Origin: Blepharisma stoltei
Taxonomy: Eukaryota; Ciliophora; Heterotrichea; Heterotrichida; Blepharismidae
Assembly (NCBI GenBank): GCA_914767885.1
Contig: CAJZBQ010000004.1
Span: 597,001-661,000, forward strand
Direction of reading: 5' to 3'
Length of the DNA: 64,000 nt
Shown here in pieces: positions 10,912 through 21,623 of this stretch. How positions within the stretch are numbered: position 1 is the stretch's first letter; each line of letters begins with the position of its first letter. The notes under the pieces were generated by a model. It saw nothing but the letters and a program-made list of their open reading frames with translations, was not told where the DNA came from and made no database searches. The position numbers were made by a program, and so were the translations under genes.

Positions 10912-11092
10912 TAAGTGGATTTTGAAATAAATGTACTTATGTATAAAACAAAGAATGGACTATTTCTAATATAGATTTTATTTTAAATTCTTAAGGAGAT
11001 AATTAGCCAGTAATCAAGAAAGTGAAGTCCAGAATTTTCTGAGCGACTCAATTTATGAGTTTCTATAAAATCCAAAAAAAGCTGTAAATCAG

Positions 11093-11465
11093 TAAGAACA
11101 AAACCATTAGAAAAATCGCCATTTTTTGACCAAAAACCTGCCCTCCGTGAGTGAACAAAAATATTTTTAATAGAAAAAATTTTAATAGAAAAAAATTTTG
11201 CTATATAAGTGATAATTAGTATAATGAAATCTAGAGCTAATTCTGTTTAATTTTAAACAAATTGCGTTTTAAAACATAAATTTTGCAAATTAAATTAGTA
11301 TTTGCTTCCCAAATTTTTGCAAATTAGGATTTTTTTTAAATTTCGAAAAAAAATATTTTTTTTTATAAAATTTTATATATAAATTGTTTTTAAAAAAAAA
11401 AATTAACCCCCCTCCGTGAGTGAACAAAATTTTTTTGTTCGCTCACGGAGGGGGGGGGGGGGGAG
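11093..11465. mobile_element. MITE (copy E), plus orientation, left end trimmed
   Basis: TA-flanked, 373 bp, about 95% like copy D by eye over the core. The outer left poly-C and CTCCGTGAGCG are missing: TA is followed by AGAACAAAACCATTAG. The right hairpin and G-run are intact. Confidence 0.9.
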
Positions 11466-11581
11466 TAAGATTTTTTTTATCAAATAGATCTCATAAATAA
11501 CTTTCTTTATCTAAAAAGCCTATAAAATATGACCATGAACTATAATCCTCGTAAAGCCAATAGATCCGATGACTAATAAAA

Positions 11582-14295
11582 ATGTCGAAATTCTCAAGTG
11601 ATTATCAATTAAATGTGAAGGCCTCTGAGTTCACCCCAGTAGGCCTTATATCTCCAGATATTTCAGCTCTTAATCCTCATGCTTATGCATTTGAGCCAGA
11701 AAATTTAAAGCCTGATTCTTCTTCTCTTAAAGAAGAGAGTAAATCTCTCGAGAGTGAAGAAATTCCTATCCAACCAATAGAAGAAGCTAAGTCCTCTCAG
11801 CCAAAGCCAAAAGTTTACTCAATTAGTTTTCTTTTAACTTTAAGGACACTCTGCACAGAATTGCCTTCAAATGTGAGTATTCCTGACCCTTATAATTTAT
11901 CATCAAAAAAACACCGAAAAAGAAGCAAAAAATCTAAGAAAGGTGAAGGGCAAAAAATTGATGATGAAATAAAGCCTCAAGAAAGCGTTTTTACATCCTG
12001 CCCAATACTAGTCAAAACTGAAAAGCCATTATCGGAAAAATTAAAAAAAGAAGTTAGTGACTTAGAAAAATCAGCAAGAAGAATCAGACTGATTTTAAAC
12101 AAGCTTTCTCCAGAAAATTTAGAAAAACTTGGGAATTCCCTTGTTGAAGATTTCGAGTATAACTATGAATTACTACAAGAACTTGTGAAATTCATATTTG
12201 AGCGCGCAACAGCTCAAAGTTTTGCTGCAATGTATGCCAGCCTGTGTGGGTATTTGACAAAAAAATTCAAAGCTGAAGACCCAGACCTTTCTCGAGGTTT
12301 TAAAGTGAAATTGGTTGAAAAATGCAGAGAATGCTTTTATAAAGAAGATGAGCCTCAACAAGGCGATGCTTTAATGGATGCAGAATATAAAAGGCGCAGA
12401 AGACTAATAGGAAATATAAAATTTATAGGCTTATTATTCAAGCAAAGAATGATCAAAACTGATATCATGTTTGAATGCTTTGACGTTCTTATAAAGCCAG
12501 AAACCCTCTCAGATGAGACAATTGAAACTTGCTGCCATCTGTTCAAATCTAAGTTAACTAATTGTTATAAGGCCGTGTACGGATCAACCACTAGCTCGAC
12601 TGTCTGGCTCAGATCCACCTATCTAAGGATTAGCTCTCTAGGCTAAAGCTGCCTCTTGTGGTACTAGTCGTGATAACAAAATTAAATCCTACCTTTTAAA
12701 TTGGAACAAAAAATCCTTCTCCCCCTCCGTAAGTGACCAAAATATTTTGTTCGCTCACAGAGGATTTTTTTTTTTTACGAATTATATATAAATTTTATAT
12801 TATGTTTTTGGAAATTTTAAAAAAATCCATTAAAAATGATTTTAATGCAAAAATTAACTTAATTTTTAAAATTTATGTTTTAGAATGCAAGCTGTTCAAA
12901 AATAAACAGAATTAGCTAGAGATTTCATTATAGTATTATCATTTATATATCAAAATATTCTTTTAATAAAAAAATTTGTATATTAAAATCTTTTCACTTG
13001 CGAAGATGTTTTTACTCAAAAAATAGGGTTTTCCAATTGTTTTATTTATTTACGGAGGTGAGTAGAGTTAGAATTTTTATTTTTTTTTTTATGAAATATA
13101 AAAAAAAAATAATCTGCTCGGTGTGAAACTGTTTAAATAACGTTCTAATTGCAATTTTTCATTAAATTAGTATTCCCATCATTAATTTTTTTTAAGAAAA
13201 TATAAATGGAGCACAATGCTTTCAATTTTATTTATGAAGAACCAAATAAAACATTTAATCGATCCAGTGTGAAAATCGCTTAATAACACTCTAATTGCAT
13301 TTTGTTTTATTAAATTAGGTCAAAATTAATTTTATAAAATTAGTTTTTTTCATCGATAAAATTCGTCTATTGAATTTTTTTTCCAATTTAAAGCAGGAAA
13401 AGGCCTGTCTGACAAGGAAAGGAACTTTTAGAGAAGAATAGAATTTCCTGTTTCAATAGGCTCGAAGGGCTACTTTAAAAATGGCAAAGATCCTACTTTC
13501 AGTTTCATATTTATGGGTCCGACTTTTTCCATAGGTGTGTGCCTCGGAGTCCTTCTACCATAAGCATCACCTTTTTTTCTTTTCTATCTTCTTTTCAAGG
13601 AATGCTCAAACTTATTAGCAGCGCGACAAGTTGAAAAACTAAACGAATATTTTGAAAAAATCGCTGAACTTACGAATAATGCGAGATTAAGCAAAAGAAT
13701 TTGCTTTATGATTCAAGACATTGTCGAGTCCAAAGCAATTTTAATGACTCCAATTCAAAAAGTTAACGTTTCAACTGTGAAAAGTTCTGAAGACACTGTT
13801 GTAAGGAAAATCGGGAAGGTTAAGTTTGCAGACGAAGAAGAAGAAAAAGAGCTTCAAAGTCCAACTGTCCCAAAGCCTTCAATCCTTAAAATGATTGTTT
13901 CTGAAGAGACGAAAGCTGAGCTAAAGCTCATAATCAGAAACTTCATCCAGGACCGTGACGTTGAAAAAGCGATAGAAAAGCTAGCCCCAGTTTTCCACAG
14001 AAATTCTGAAAAACATCGGCAACTAGTTTATCAAATAATAAAATACGTCATTTGTGAATACTCTCACATAGGTGAATTTGACGCAATTTGTGAGCTTTTC
14101 CATAGATTCATGTCAATTTCCCACATTTCTGGAGAAATCATTGAAACTGGGATCGTCATCACAATTGAAGCTTTAAGTGACATTAAGCTTGACTCCCCAA
14201 ACGCTGCTCATGACTTGGAACATATTATTCACCAATTCCAAGTAATTGGAGTCCTGAACGATACACAAAGTTTGCTTAAGCATATCATAGAGTAA
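11582..14295 (+). CDS. eIF4G-like translation factor (MIF4G + MA3), split by 1 kb IES
   Basis: Scaffold-type translation initiation factor binding eIF4A. Exons 11582-12554 and 13616-14295 (1653 nt, 550 aa) join at a TTA codon to give CHLFKSKL-AARQVEKLNEYF. The N-terminus contains a KRSKKSKK-type basic patch. The MIF4G repeat domain runs roughly from residue 160 to 400 (IRLILNKLSPENLEKLGNSL; RLIGNIKFIGLLFKQRMI; RLSKRICFMIQDIVESK). An MA3-like domain follows (LIIRNFIQDRDVEKAIEKL to the end). The protein is shorter than animal eIF4G and could be an eIF4G2/eIFiso4G-type. The 1061-bp insert must be removed for translation. Introns were not needed. Confidence 0.85.
12555..13615. other. Composite IES, 1061 bp, in eIF4G-like gene
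   Basis: TA-flanked (12555-12556, 13616-13617), both within TTA codons of matching phase. It contains, in order, a GC-richer patch (12566-12690), a diverged MITE (about 12715-13062), two approximate direct repeats (about 13118-13195 and 13262-13335) and another GC-richer patch (13390-13600). It is apparently a nest of several insertions. Confidence 0.78.
12715..13062. mobile_element. Diverged MITE (copy F), minus orientation
   Basis: Left CTCCCCCTCCGTAAGTGACC with the hairpin partner TTGTTCGCTCACAGAGG; right TTTATTTACGGAGGTGAGTA. The core matches the family weakly (TTTCATTATAG, ATTTATATATCAAAAT). It is nested inside the 1061-bp IES. Confidence 0.75.
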
Positions 14296-14371
14296 ATATA
14301 TCCTCATAATTATGGCATATTTCTAAGATGTTTCTATAATAAGACAATTATCTGATAATTATAATATTAAT

Positions 14372-15355
14372 ATGTCCAGAGAAGAGCTCATCTACAATGC
14401 CAAGCTGGCAGAGCACGCTGAAAGGTACGCTGATATGGTCCGCTACGTAAAGCAGCTTATTGATGAAGCTGCAGGCGACCTGAACAGCGAGGAAAGAACT
14501 TTGCTAACTTTCCCTCCTCTTGAGCAAAAAACTTATAAAATTTAGTTCACTTATGATGGGTTAATTTTTTTAAATTCTATATATAATTACAATAAAATTT
14601 TTATTTAGAAGTTTAATTTAATTCAAACATTTAAAATTAACACAATTATCTAAAGAACTCATTATAAAAATTATCACTTTTATATAAAAATATTTTAATA
14701 ATTTTTTTTTTACAAAAACAATTTTTTGACTCTCAAAGGGTGGTTTTTGACCAAAAAATAGGTATTTTTAATTGTTTTGCTCACACATGGAGGAGGATTA
14801 AGTGTGGCTTATAAGCAAGCAGTCGGTGAGCGCAGAAACGCTTCAAGGATTCTATCGTCTTACGAAGAAAAGCAACGCTCAAGGGGCTCTGAACATCTAG
14901 ATATCATCACTGAGTACAAGCAAAGGGTTCATAAAGAGCTTCGTGATCTCTGCATGGAAGTTGTCCATCTAGTGGATGAGAAGCTACTAAAAAAAGGAGA
15001 GCCTGATGAAGTAGAAGTATTTTATTTGAAAATGAAAGGAGATTACTACAGATATTTAGCAGAATCTGGAGACCAGCAAGTCATCCAAAGCAGTCTTGAT
15101 GCCTATTTAAACGCTTCAGAAGCAGCAACTCATTTGCCAGCCAACAACCCAGTAAGATTAGGACTAGCACTTAATTTTTCAGTGTTTTACTATGAAGCAA
15201 TGAGAGAACAAGAAAAAGCCTGTGAATTGGCCAGAAAAACTTTTGATGAGGCTTTGCCAACTTTAGAAGAACTTGACGAGAGAGCTTACAAGGAGGCCAC
15301 TTCAATTTTGGGACTCATCAAGGACAACCTCACCATTTGGACCAGCGAGGATTAA
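14372..15355 (+). CDS. 14-3-3 protein, split by MITE
   Basis: Phosphoserine/threonine-binding dimeric adaptor. Exons 14372-14504 and 14799-15355 (690 nt) give 229 aa, slightly shorter than the usual 240-250. Seen: N-terminal dimer helices (LIYNAKLAEHAERYADMV), the signature RTLL-SVAYKQAVGERRNASRI spanning the IES junction, phosphate-binding Arg/Tyr in the YYRYLAE region, and the C-terminal signature LALNFSVFYYEAM. The acidic tail is very short (TSED). Excision at TA in CTA gives LLSVAYK exactly as in the family, which fixes the IES boundary well. Confidence 0.95.
14505..14798. mobile_element. Diverged MITE-type IES (copy G), minus orientation
   Basis: TA-flanked, 294 bp. The left motif CCCTCCTCTTGAGCAAAAAA and right GTTTTGCTCACACATGGAGGAGG are decayed versions of the terminal motif. 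The interior retains TAGAAGTTTAATTT/TTATCACTTTTATAT-type family sequence. Confidence 0.88.
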
Positions 15356-15615
15356 TAAGGTATTAAGTCTTAGAAATTAATTAAATTAAGTGGCTTAATA
15401 GAAAAAAGTAATTTAAATTGCCTTCTCATAGTTTTCATAAGCAAATTTGCTGATGTCATCAATAAATTATTAGAAACATTGGATTATTCATTTCTTATAT
15501 TTTTACAAATTTTTTTTACCTGATTATTGCAAATTTTATTTGATCTGAAATATTTTCTACGATTTATTACACTTATTTCTTAATAATAAAGAAAGACTTA
15601 CTAATAATTAAACGC

Positions 15616-16503
15616 TTACAACCCAAAGAATAGATCAGGGTCAATGTCCCCATCATCCACTTCTTTGAACAAGCAAAGGCTTTCTCCTTTGAAATCTTCA
15701 GGGTCGCAAACGTCAATGATCTCGTCAATGCCCTTTTCAACAATTTTGCTCTGGATTGTTGAATACTTGGACATATCGTTCGTGCTTTCCACTGACATCC
15801 AAGGCTCAATGCCTAAATTATCGAACATGATTTTCTGGACATAAAACTTAAGTAATTTTCAGCTATTCATGCATTCTGAAGAGTGCTGAGGAGCTCTGCA
15901 GCATCTCAACTTGAATTTTTTACACAGAACATCAGGGTCAAACTCTGAAAAGACATATTCTGTGTAGTAGAAATAAGATTCTCTTACTTCAATTGGCTCG
16001 AAATATTTTCGACAAAATTTCCCATTAAAGCTTTTAGGCAGGTCATTTTCTTCACCTTTACGCTTTGTTTTTCCATCAGTTTTCGGGCCAGCTTCAGTCT
16101 TACTTTCTTGGCTGAGAATGGATTTATACTGGTTGAACGACTTGAGGAGCTGGTCCCAGTAACTTTTGGCCTTAGCTGAAAAAACATTTAAAGTCCTTTT
16201 AGGCTTGATACCTCTTTCAATTTGTCGATTGACACGCTTGTGGCCTCTAATCATTTTGCATCGTAGATACTCTTTCTTTGGAGGCTTAGGCTTAGATAAG
16301 CTTTCAAAGCGATTTAAAATCTTGGTGTCAACGATTTGCTTCCTCCCGGTCGATTTCTTAGTAGAATAAAGGTCTTCAGTTTCGATTGGGATTTCTGGAA
16401 CTCGGGCAGGAGAAGACTGAGGCAAGTCCAAGAAGTCTCTGAAATCTAAGTCGTTTGCATTGAATGTTGCAGGGCTCACAAAGGACTGGCTAGAGTTATT
16501 CAT
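15616..16503 (-). CDS. Unknown protein, paralogue 1 of a tandem pair
   Basis: 295 aa from ATG 16503, needing one TGA=Trp at the position where paralogue 2 has TGG (ECMNSWKLLKFYVQ). The N-terminus has NDLDFRDFLDLPQ. The centre is basic (RKQIVDTKILNRFESL, KMIRGHKRVNRQIE). A conserved aromatic/cysteine block follows (RESYFYYTEYVFSEFDPDVL, KKFKLRCCRAPQHSSECMNS). The C-terminus ends DDGDIDPDLFFGL. There are no membrane segments or signal peptide. Not recognised; the charged composition suggests a nuclear or cytoplasmic protein. A farther upstream in-frame ATG (16596) exists, but its extension is hydrophobic and absent from the paralogue. Confidence 0.75.
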
Positions 16504-16984
16504 TATTTCTTTGTAATATAAAATTATCGGATAAATTATATTAGAAAATTTATTAGTAGCAACTATTAAGAAGAGATAAAGCAGCTTGAAGATCATTCAG
16601 ATTGAACGGATGGCATATAGTTATAATAAAATGGTTTTTTTTACCCTCAAATTTTACTTTAAAATTAGTGAAACAATTATGGTCTTTTACGCCATTACAG
16701 TAAGAAATTTATAAAAATTTATTCAAATTCTAAAATTCATAAGCTTAATGATAAACTGATAATAAATCATTTTTTGTATGTAATAATATACAGATACGAT
16801 TTTTTCGCAGGCTAAATGTTTTTGGGCTATTCTATTAAAAAATATAATTTTCTTCTTCAAGAATAAAACACTTAAATTTTAATGAGAACTAAATCAAAGG
16901 AAAAATAAGCATAAGACCCTTTATTGCTGGTATTAAGTCGATTTATTTACATGTAAATTATTATGTATGTATATATATAAGTAC
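16504..16984. other. Intergenic AT-rich spacer
   Basis: About 480 bp between the two paralogues; nothing coding or repetitive recognised. Confidence 0.5.
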
Positions 16985-17866
16985 TTACAATCCAAAGAAC
17001 AAATCTGGATCGAAATCCCCATCATCCACCTCTCGAAATGAATAAAACTGTTCGTCCTTGATTTCTTCATTATAGCAGATATCAATGACCTCATCTATAC
17101 CTTTTTCAGCATGGTTCTCATTTCCTGAATCAGAATAACTTGAAGCTTCTGTGCTTTCTAAAGACATCCATGGCTCTATACCTATGTTATCGAGCATGAT
17201 TTTTTGAACATAAAACTTCAGTAGCTTCCAGCTGTTCATGCATTCTGAAGAGTGCTGAGGAGCTCTGCAGCATCTCAGCTTGAACTTTTTGCATAGAACA
17301 TCTGGGTCGAATTCTGAAAAAATGTACTCTGTGTAGTAGAAATAAGACTCTCTCACCTGTATAGGCTCAAAATATTTCTTGCAAAATTTCCCATTAAAGC
17401 TCTTAGGAAGATCATTTTCTTCGCCCTTTCGCTTAGCTTTTCCATCAGTTTTAGGGCCTGCTTCAGTTTTGCTTTCTTCACTCAGGATGGATCTGTACTG
17501 ATGGAAGCATTTTGTGAGCTGATCCCAGTAGCTTTGAGCTTTTTCTGAGAAGACATTTAATGTCTTCTGAGGAAGGGTACCTTTTTCAATCTGCCGGTTC
17601 ACACGCTTGTGTCCTCTTATCATTTTGCAACGGAGGTACTCCTTTTTAGGAGGCTTTGGCTTAGAGAGGCTTTCAAAACGGTTGAGGATCTTGGTGTCGA
17701 CAATTTGTTTGCGGCCGGAAGTCGATTTCCTTGTGGAAAGAGGCTCTTCTGTTTCTGTGGAAATCTCAGGAATTCTAAGAGGGGCTGGCTGTGGAAAATC
17801 CAGGAAGTCTCTGAAATCTAAGTCAGCAACTCGAACTAATGTTTGCTTTGAGAATGATTGGTCCAT
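16985..17866 (-). CDS. Unknown protein, paralogue 2 of a tandem pair
   Basis: 293 aa, intact, close to the gene at 15616-16503 (about 70-75% identical by eye) with the same block order: DLDFRDFLDFPQ, RKQIVDTKILNRFESL, KMIRGHKRVNRQIE, the aromatic/Cys block and the acidic end DDGDFDPDLFFGL. The most divergent part is the linker before the acidic tail. The tandem arrangement on the same strand implies local duplication. The strong conservation of the FYYTEY..FSEFDPDVLCKKFKLRCCRAP block suggests a binding surface; function unknown. Confidence 0.8.
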   Translation of the reverse strand: MDQSFSKQTLVRVADLDFRDFLDFPQPAPLRIPEISTETEEPLSTRKSTSGRKQIVDTKILNRFESLSKPKPPKKEYLRCKMIRGHKRVNRQIEKGTLPQKTLNVFSEKAQSYWDQLTKCFHQYRSILSEESKTEAGPKTDGKAKRKGEENDLPKSFNGKFCKKYFEPIQVRESYFYYTEYIFSEFDPDVLCKKFKLRCCRAPQHSSECMNSWKLLKFYVQKIMLDNIGIEPWMSLESTEASSYSDSGNENHAEKGIDEVIDICYNEEIKDEQFYSFREVDDGDFDPDLFFGL

Positions 17867-18556
17867 ATGTATAATTTATTATAATAAAATTAAGGTTTTT
17901 TTGATTTATTATGTTGTCAATTGTATACAAATATATGGTGAAGTATAAAAAGGCTGGCAATCTAAATTTTAGGAATAAGTTTAAGAGGCCGCCTTTAGTA
18001 CCAGAATTAGAAGGCCATTTTTTAATTAACTATAGAAATAAAACTGCTATATAAATTCTCTCTGGTTTTGGAGAGAAATACTAAACTTTCGAAATAAAAA
18101 AGAAATTCTTTAGAAAATAATGCTTATACACATTTCTCTAGATAATTATGGAATGCTAAAATCTGATCAAAATTTATTATTTTGAGTATTTAAAGCGTAG
18201 ATAATTGCCGTGATAATTTAATCAGCCATGCCTGCATATTGATTCTTGAGTATTTCATTTCTTATATTTCGAGCATGTATTTTATCTAGGGATTACTTAA
18301 AATTATCAGAAATTTTGCTATGATAATTTATTGCTCTCGTTAGCTGATGAAAATTAATAATCCTCCTTATGATTTGGTGTCTAATAATTTAGAATACTTC
18401 AAAAATCTTTTGTTGGAGTAAGGCTAAAAATAGTCATGATGTATTTTTTTCATTTTTGAATCTATATTTGATAAGAAATAAGCCAAATTGAATTCCAAAT
18501 TTATTATTTTTCTCACAAAGCACTCAAAAGCACACGTGTAATAATAAAGCATAAAA
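17867..18556. other. Intergenic AT-rich spacer
   Basis: About 690 bp between divergent genes; no frame, repeat or RNA gene recognised. Confidence 0.5.
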
Positions 18557-18790
18557 ATGTCTGAGAAGCAAAACATTGTCTCATCCACTCTCACAGATAT
18601 GACAGAATTCGCTAAGGACAGCAGAAGATTGTTAAACCGCTGCACTAAACCTGACAAGAAAGGTAAAAAATAATCAGAATACGTAAAAATCGCTACTGCT
18701 TGCGCTGTAGGATTTGCTGTTATGGGCTTTATTGGGTTTTTTGTGAAGTTGGTATTTATTCCAATAAACAATATATTGCTCACTCCATAA
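18557..18790 (+). CDS. Protein translocase subunit SEC61 gamma
   Basis: Small tail-anchored subunit of the ER Sec61 translocon. Exons 18557-18662 and 18678-18790 (219 nt) give a 72-aa protein, the usual family size. Conserved features: the amphipathic N-terminal helix ([20 protein letters not shown]) and the single C-terminal membrane helix with the near-invariant [20 protein letters not shown], then NNILL. The 15-nt intron sits between KPDKK and EYVKI. The gene is easily missed because the intron splits an already short frame, and a longer spurious frame exists on the opposite strand. Confidence 0.95.
18663..18677 (+). other. 15-nt intron in SEC61 gamma
   Basis: GTAAAAAATAATCAG; removal joins KPDKK to EYVKIATA in frame, exactly as in the family. 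Confidence 0.93.
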
Positions 18791-19104
18791 ACTTAATGCT
18801 TATTAACACTCTTAATGGACAAACAATAAGAAATCTATTAATAAGTTTTAGAGGGACTATTGCAAGTTTATAATAAATTCGTATTTCACCTTGCAGCAAA
18901 AAGGAATAAACAAATTATTAATACTTAAATCATATAAAACTTTTCTTATGGGTTCGATTTTAAACTAGCTTCATAGAGCTCAAAATTTTATAAACATTCA
19001 TTCACTAATATCTCAATATTTTTTATTAAAATTTGGAAACTTTTAAACAGGCTCACTATTTCATTAATAAAATTAAGAAGCTATCAAAATCTCGATATTT
19101 ATAA
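18791..19104. other. Intergenic spacer
   Basis: AT-rich, about 310 bp, between two plus-strand genes; nothing specific seen. Confidence 0.5.
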
Positions 19105-20472
19105 ATGTCCGTAACAGACTTTGATATATTAGAAAAGCTTGGAGAAGGCGCCTACTCAACAGTTTTTAAAGTCCGCCGCAGATCAGATGGCAAAACTTAT
19201 GCCCTCAAAAAAGTTCGGTTTATGCCTCTGAAAGATAAAGAGAAAGAGAACGCTGTAAATGAAGTCCGTATATTAGCATCAATAAATCATCCTAATGTAA
19301 TAGGATATAAAGAAGCTTTCATAGATGAATCCACAAATACTTTATGTCTTATCATGGAATTTGCAGATAACGGAGATTTGCTTCAAAAAATTACAAATCA
19401 CCAAAAGCGCAATACTTATTTTTCAGAATCCGAAATCTGGGATATTTTTATCCAAGCTGTAAGAGGTCTTAAAGCTCTTCATGATCTCAATATTCTTCAT
19501 AGGGACTTAAAATGTGCCAATTTATTCATGTGTAGTGACGGAACAGTAAAACTTGGAGATATGAATGTTTCAAAAGTAGCCAAACTAGGCTTGGTTTATA
19601 CACAGACCGGGACTCCTTATTATGCAAGCCCAGAGGTATGGAAGGATAAGCCTTACGACTCGAAAAGTGACATATGAAGTCTTGGCTGTGTTATCTATGA
19701 AACTGCAACTTTAAATCCGCCATTCAGAGCACAAGATATGAAAGGGCTATATAGAAAAGTGATAAAAGGAGAATACCCGCCCCTCCCAAGCAGATATTCA
19801 GCACAGCTTTCAGATTTGATTAAATTGCTATTGAGGGTGGACCCTTCTAGGAGACCGACATGTGACGAAATTTTAAGTATGTCAGCTGTTTCAAAGAGAA
19901 ACACAAGAAACCATACCGAAAATTTGCCTGAAAATAACCTTCTTGGGACTATAAAAATTCCAAGGCAGATGAAAGGTCTTGCACATAATTTGCCAGCTGC
20001 CAGCTATGAAAAAGAGAGAAGTTTCCATAGTGTTCCAGCAGCAAGTAAAAGAATGGGTATGAAAAAATCAAAAGACATGTCTAATGCCAGTGATACGATA
20101 TCAAATAGATTTTCAAGTGAAATTCAAAGTCAAAAATCAAGAGTATTTAGTGAAAAAGAAATAAAGCCACGAGACTTGCTGCAACAAAAAGTTATTTTGC
20201 CTGAAATTGAGCCTTTGAGACCTTACAATGTAGAGAGGAGGATGCAGTATAAAGAAGATCATGATATTTTTTCAAGACAAAGAGCTCAACCTTGTAAAAT
20301 TTAATTAGATAAAGCTCCACAAGTAGTTTCTCATTCACCTTATGCGCAAGGAACGATTGCACAGAGAATTCAAGCTTTGAAAGTTCAGTATGATAATGTC
20401 CCGCCAAGCATTGGAATTCCACGGCAGCAAAATTATCAAAGGCCGGTTGTTCAGCCTTCTTGGTGGGGTTAG
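19105..20472 (+). CDS. NEK-type serine/threonine kinase
   Basis: NIMA-related protein kinase, 450 aa, exons 19105-20293 and 20309-20472. Kinase domain about residues 4-265: glycine loop GEGAYSTVFKV, catalytic Lys in YALKKV, HRDLKCANLF catalytic loop, activation segment TQTGTPYYASPEVW, and SDIWSLGCVIYE with Trp from TGA. The usual DFG is DMN (KLGDMNVSKVAK); the metal-binding Asp is kept, and LGDMNVSKV-like variants occur in some protist NEKs. The C-terminal tail of about 185 residues is basic, Ser-rich and low complexity. In ciliates NEKs commonly regulate cilia and basal bodies; that role here is inference. The 15-nt intron lies near the C-terminus. Confidence 0.9.
20294..20308 (+). other. 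15-nt intron in NEK gene
   Basis: GTAAAATTTAATTAG. Its removal extends the protein from QP to YKAPQVVSHSPY and adds 54 residues. Confidence 0.85.
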
Positions 20473-20756
20473 CTGTAGATTCCAAAATTCTAACGATTTT
20501 TAATTATTTTTATTTTTAATTTATAAGCCAAATGATTATTTTTTTCTCAAAAACTATTCTTATCCAAAATATTCATAATTTTTTAAGAAACAGTATCACA
20601 AAATTAACTTTGGTATATCATGAATGATGCTTTCAAAATTCCTAATTATGATAGAGAAATGTCGACTTATTTTATTTGTGAAATATGGAATTAATGTGAG
20701 TAAAAATAGGAGTCCTAAAACAAAAAATAACAAAAATAAAAAATTAATAGCCCACA

Positions 20757-21185
20757 ATGCTACGCTTTCTTCCATTTCAGCTAATGGATATTCGCATTAG
20801 TACTCGTCTAAACAATCTATTCTCCAAGCTACGATTTCTTTGTGTAATACAAGGGATGCTGGGCTTTTTTCAATCAATATACAGCCCAGTTGGAGGATTA
20901 TGCATGCTAGTATCCTTATTACTCCTTTATACTATAACAGTGCGAAAAAACTGAGTACTCTGCGTAACTTATATATTTGAGTCAATAACTGATATCTACA
21001 CAGAATGAAAATTAATAGAAGATTTTTACTTCACAGAAGAGTCTAAACATTATTTTATCCCTGGAGTTTCTTTTGTGAAGATTTTTTTTCACATCATTGC
21101 TATATACATAGTGTTCTTGACTTATAGAGAACTGAAAGCGCTGCATATCGAACTTATTTGGGGGAATCGAATCCAATTTAATTAA
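20757..21185 (+). CDS. Small multi-pass membrane protein, unknown
   Basis: 142 aa with two TGA=Trp codons (after ITVRKN, and in IYTEWKLIED). Hydrophobic segments lie near residues 22-45 (LCVIQGMLGFFQSIYS), 46-62 (GGLCMLVSLLLLYTITV), 65-75 and 105-122 (FVKIFFHIIAIYIVFLTY), so two to four membrane helices. No family motif recognised. Read with the standard code it would be cut to 65 aa, so the true size depends on TGA=Trp. ATG 20757 is the first in frame. Confidence 0.6.
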
Positions 21186-21335
21186 TAAATGAAAATTAAT
21201 AGAGGCTCTGCTTGTATCAGTTTTATTGTTGAATCTTGAATAAAATACTAACTTTTAGTATAAAATGAGGTATTTGGGTTTTATCAAGTATATTTGAATA
21301 CTTATGAAACTAAATTTGGCTTCTATTAATCATAA

Positions 21336-21623
21336 TTAAGTTAAACCCATCAATTTATTCATAAGTTCTTGCGAAAAAGAATCTCTATAAGCTTCAGAAA
21401 CTTCAGTGAGCATTTGATTTACGTCATCATAGGCATTTCTTTGAATTTCTATGCTTGCCCTAATAACCCTAATCCCATTTGTGTTCATTTCAACATCAAT
21501 TTCGATTCCTTCTTTTGTAATAATGCTTATTTCGTTCCCTTTAACTACTAGTTCATTTACATGAGGGCGAATATCTGCAACTTCTTCTTCGATATTCATG
21601 TTTTTATCTATTAATATAAGCAT
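21336..21623 (-). CDS. GSKIP-domain protein
   Basis: 95 aa, essentially just one GSKIP domain (found in GSK3B-interacting protein and in the N-terminus of CLU proteins). The conserved C-terminal half is visible: GIRVIRASIE, YDDVNQMLTEVSEAYRDSF, LMNKLMGL, matching the family's YxxVxxLLxxxSPxYRxxF pattern. ATG at 21597 (MNIEEEV) is an alternative start. In animals GSKIP binds GSK3 and PKA; the role in ciliates is unknown. Confidence 0.75.
   Translation of the reverse strand: MLILIDKNMNIEEEVADIRPHVNELVVKGNEISIITKEGIEIDVEMNTNGIRVIRASIEIQRNAYDDVNQMLTEVSEAYRDSFSQELMNKLMGLT

Larger units (their letters stand above)
10164..11581. other. Intergenic region carrying two MITEs
   Basis: No gene seen. 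It holds MITE copies D and E in the same orientation, about 180 bp apart, directly upstream of the eIF4G-like gene. The remainder is AT-rich. Confidence 0.6.

Noticed and set aside
18424-18783. Minus-strand 119-codon open frame
   Set aside because: It lies opposite SEC61 gamma, whose conserved protein and intron explain the region.
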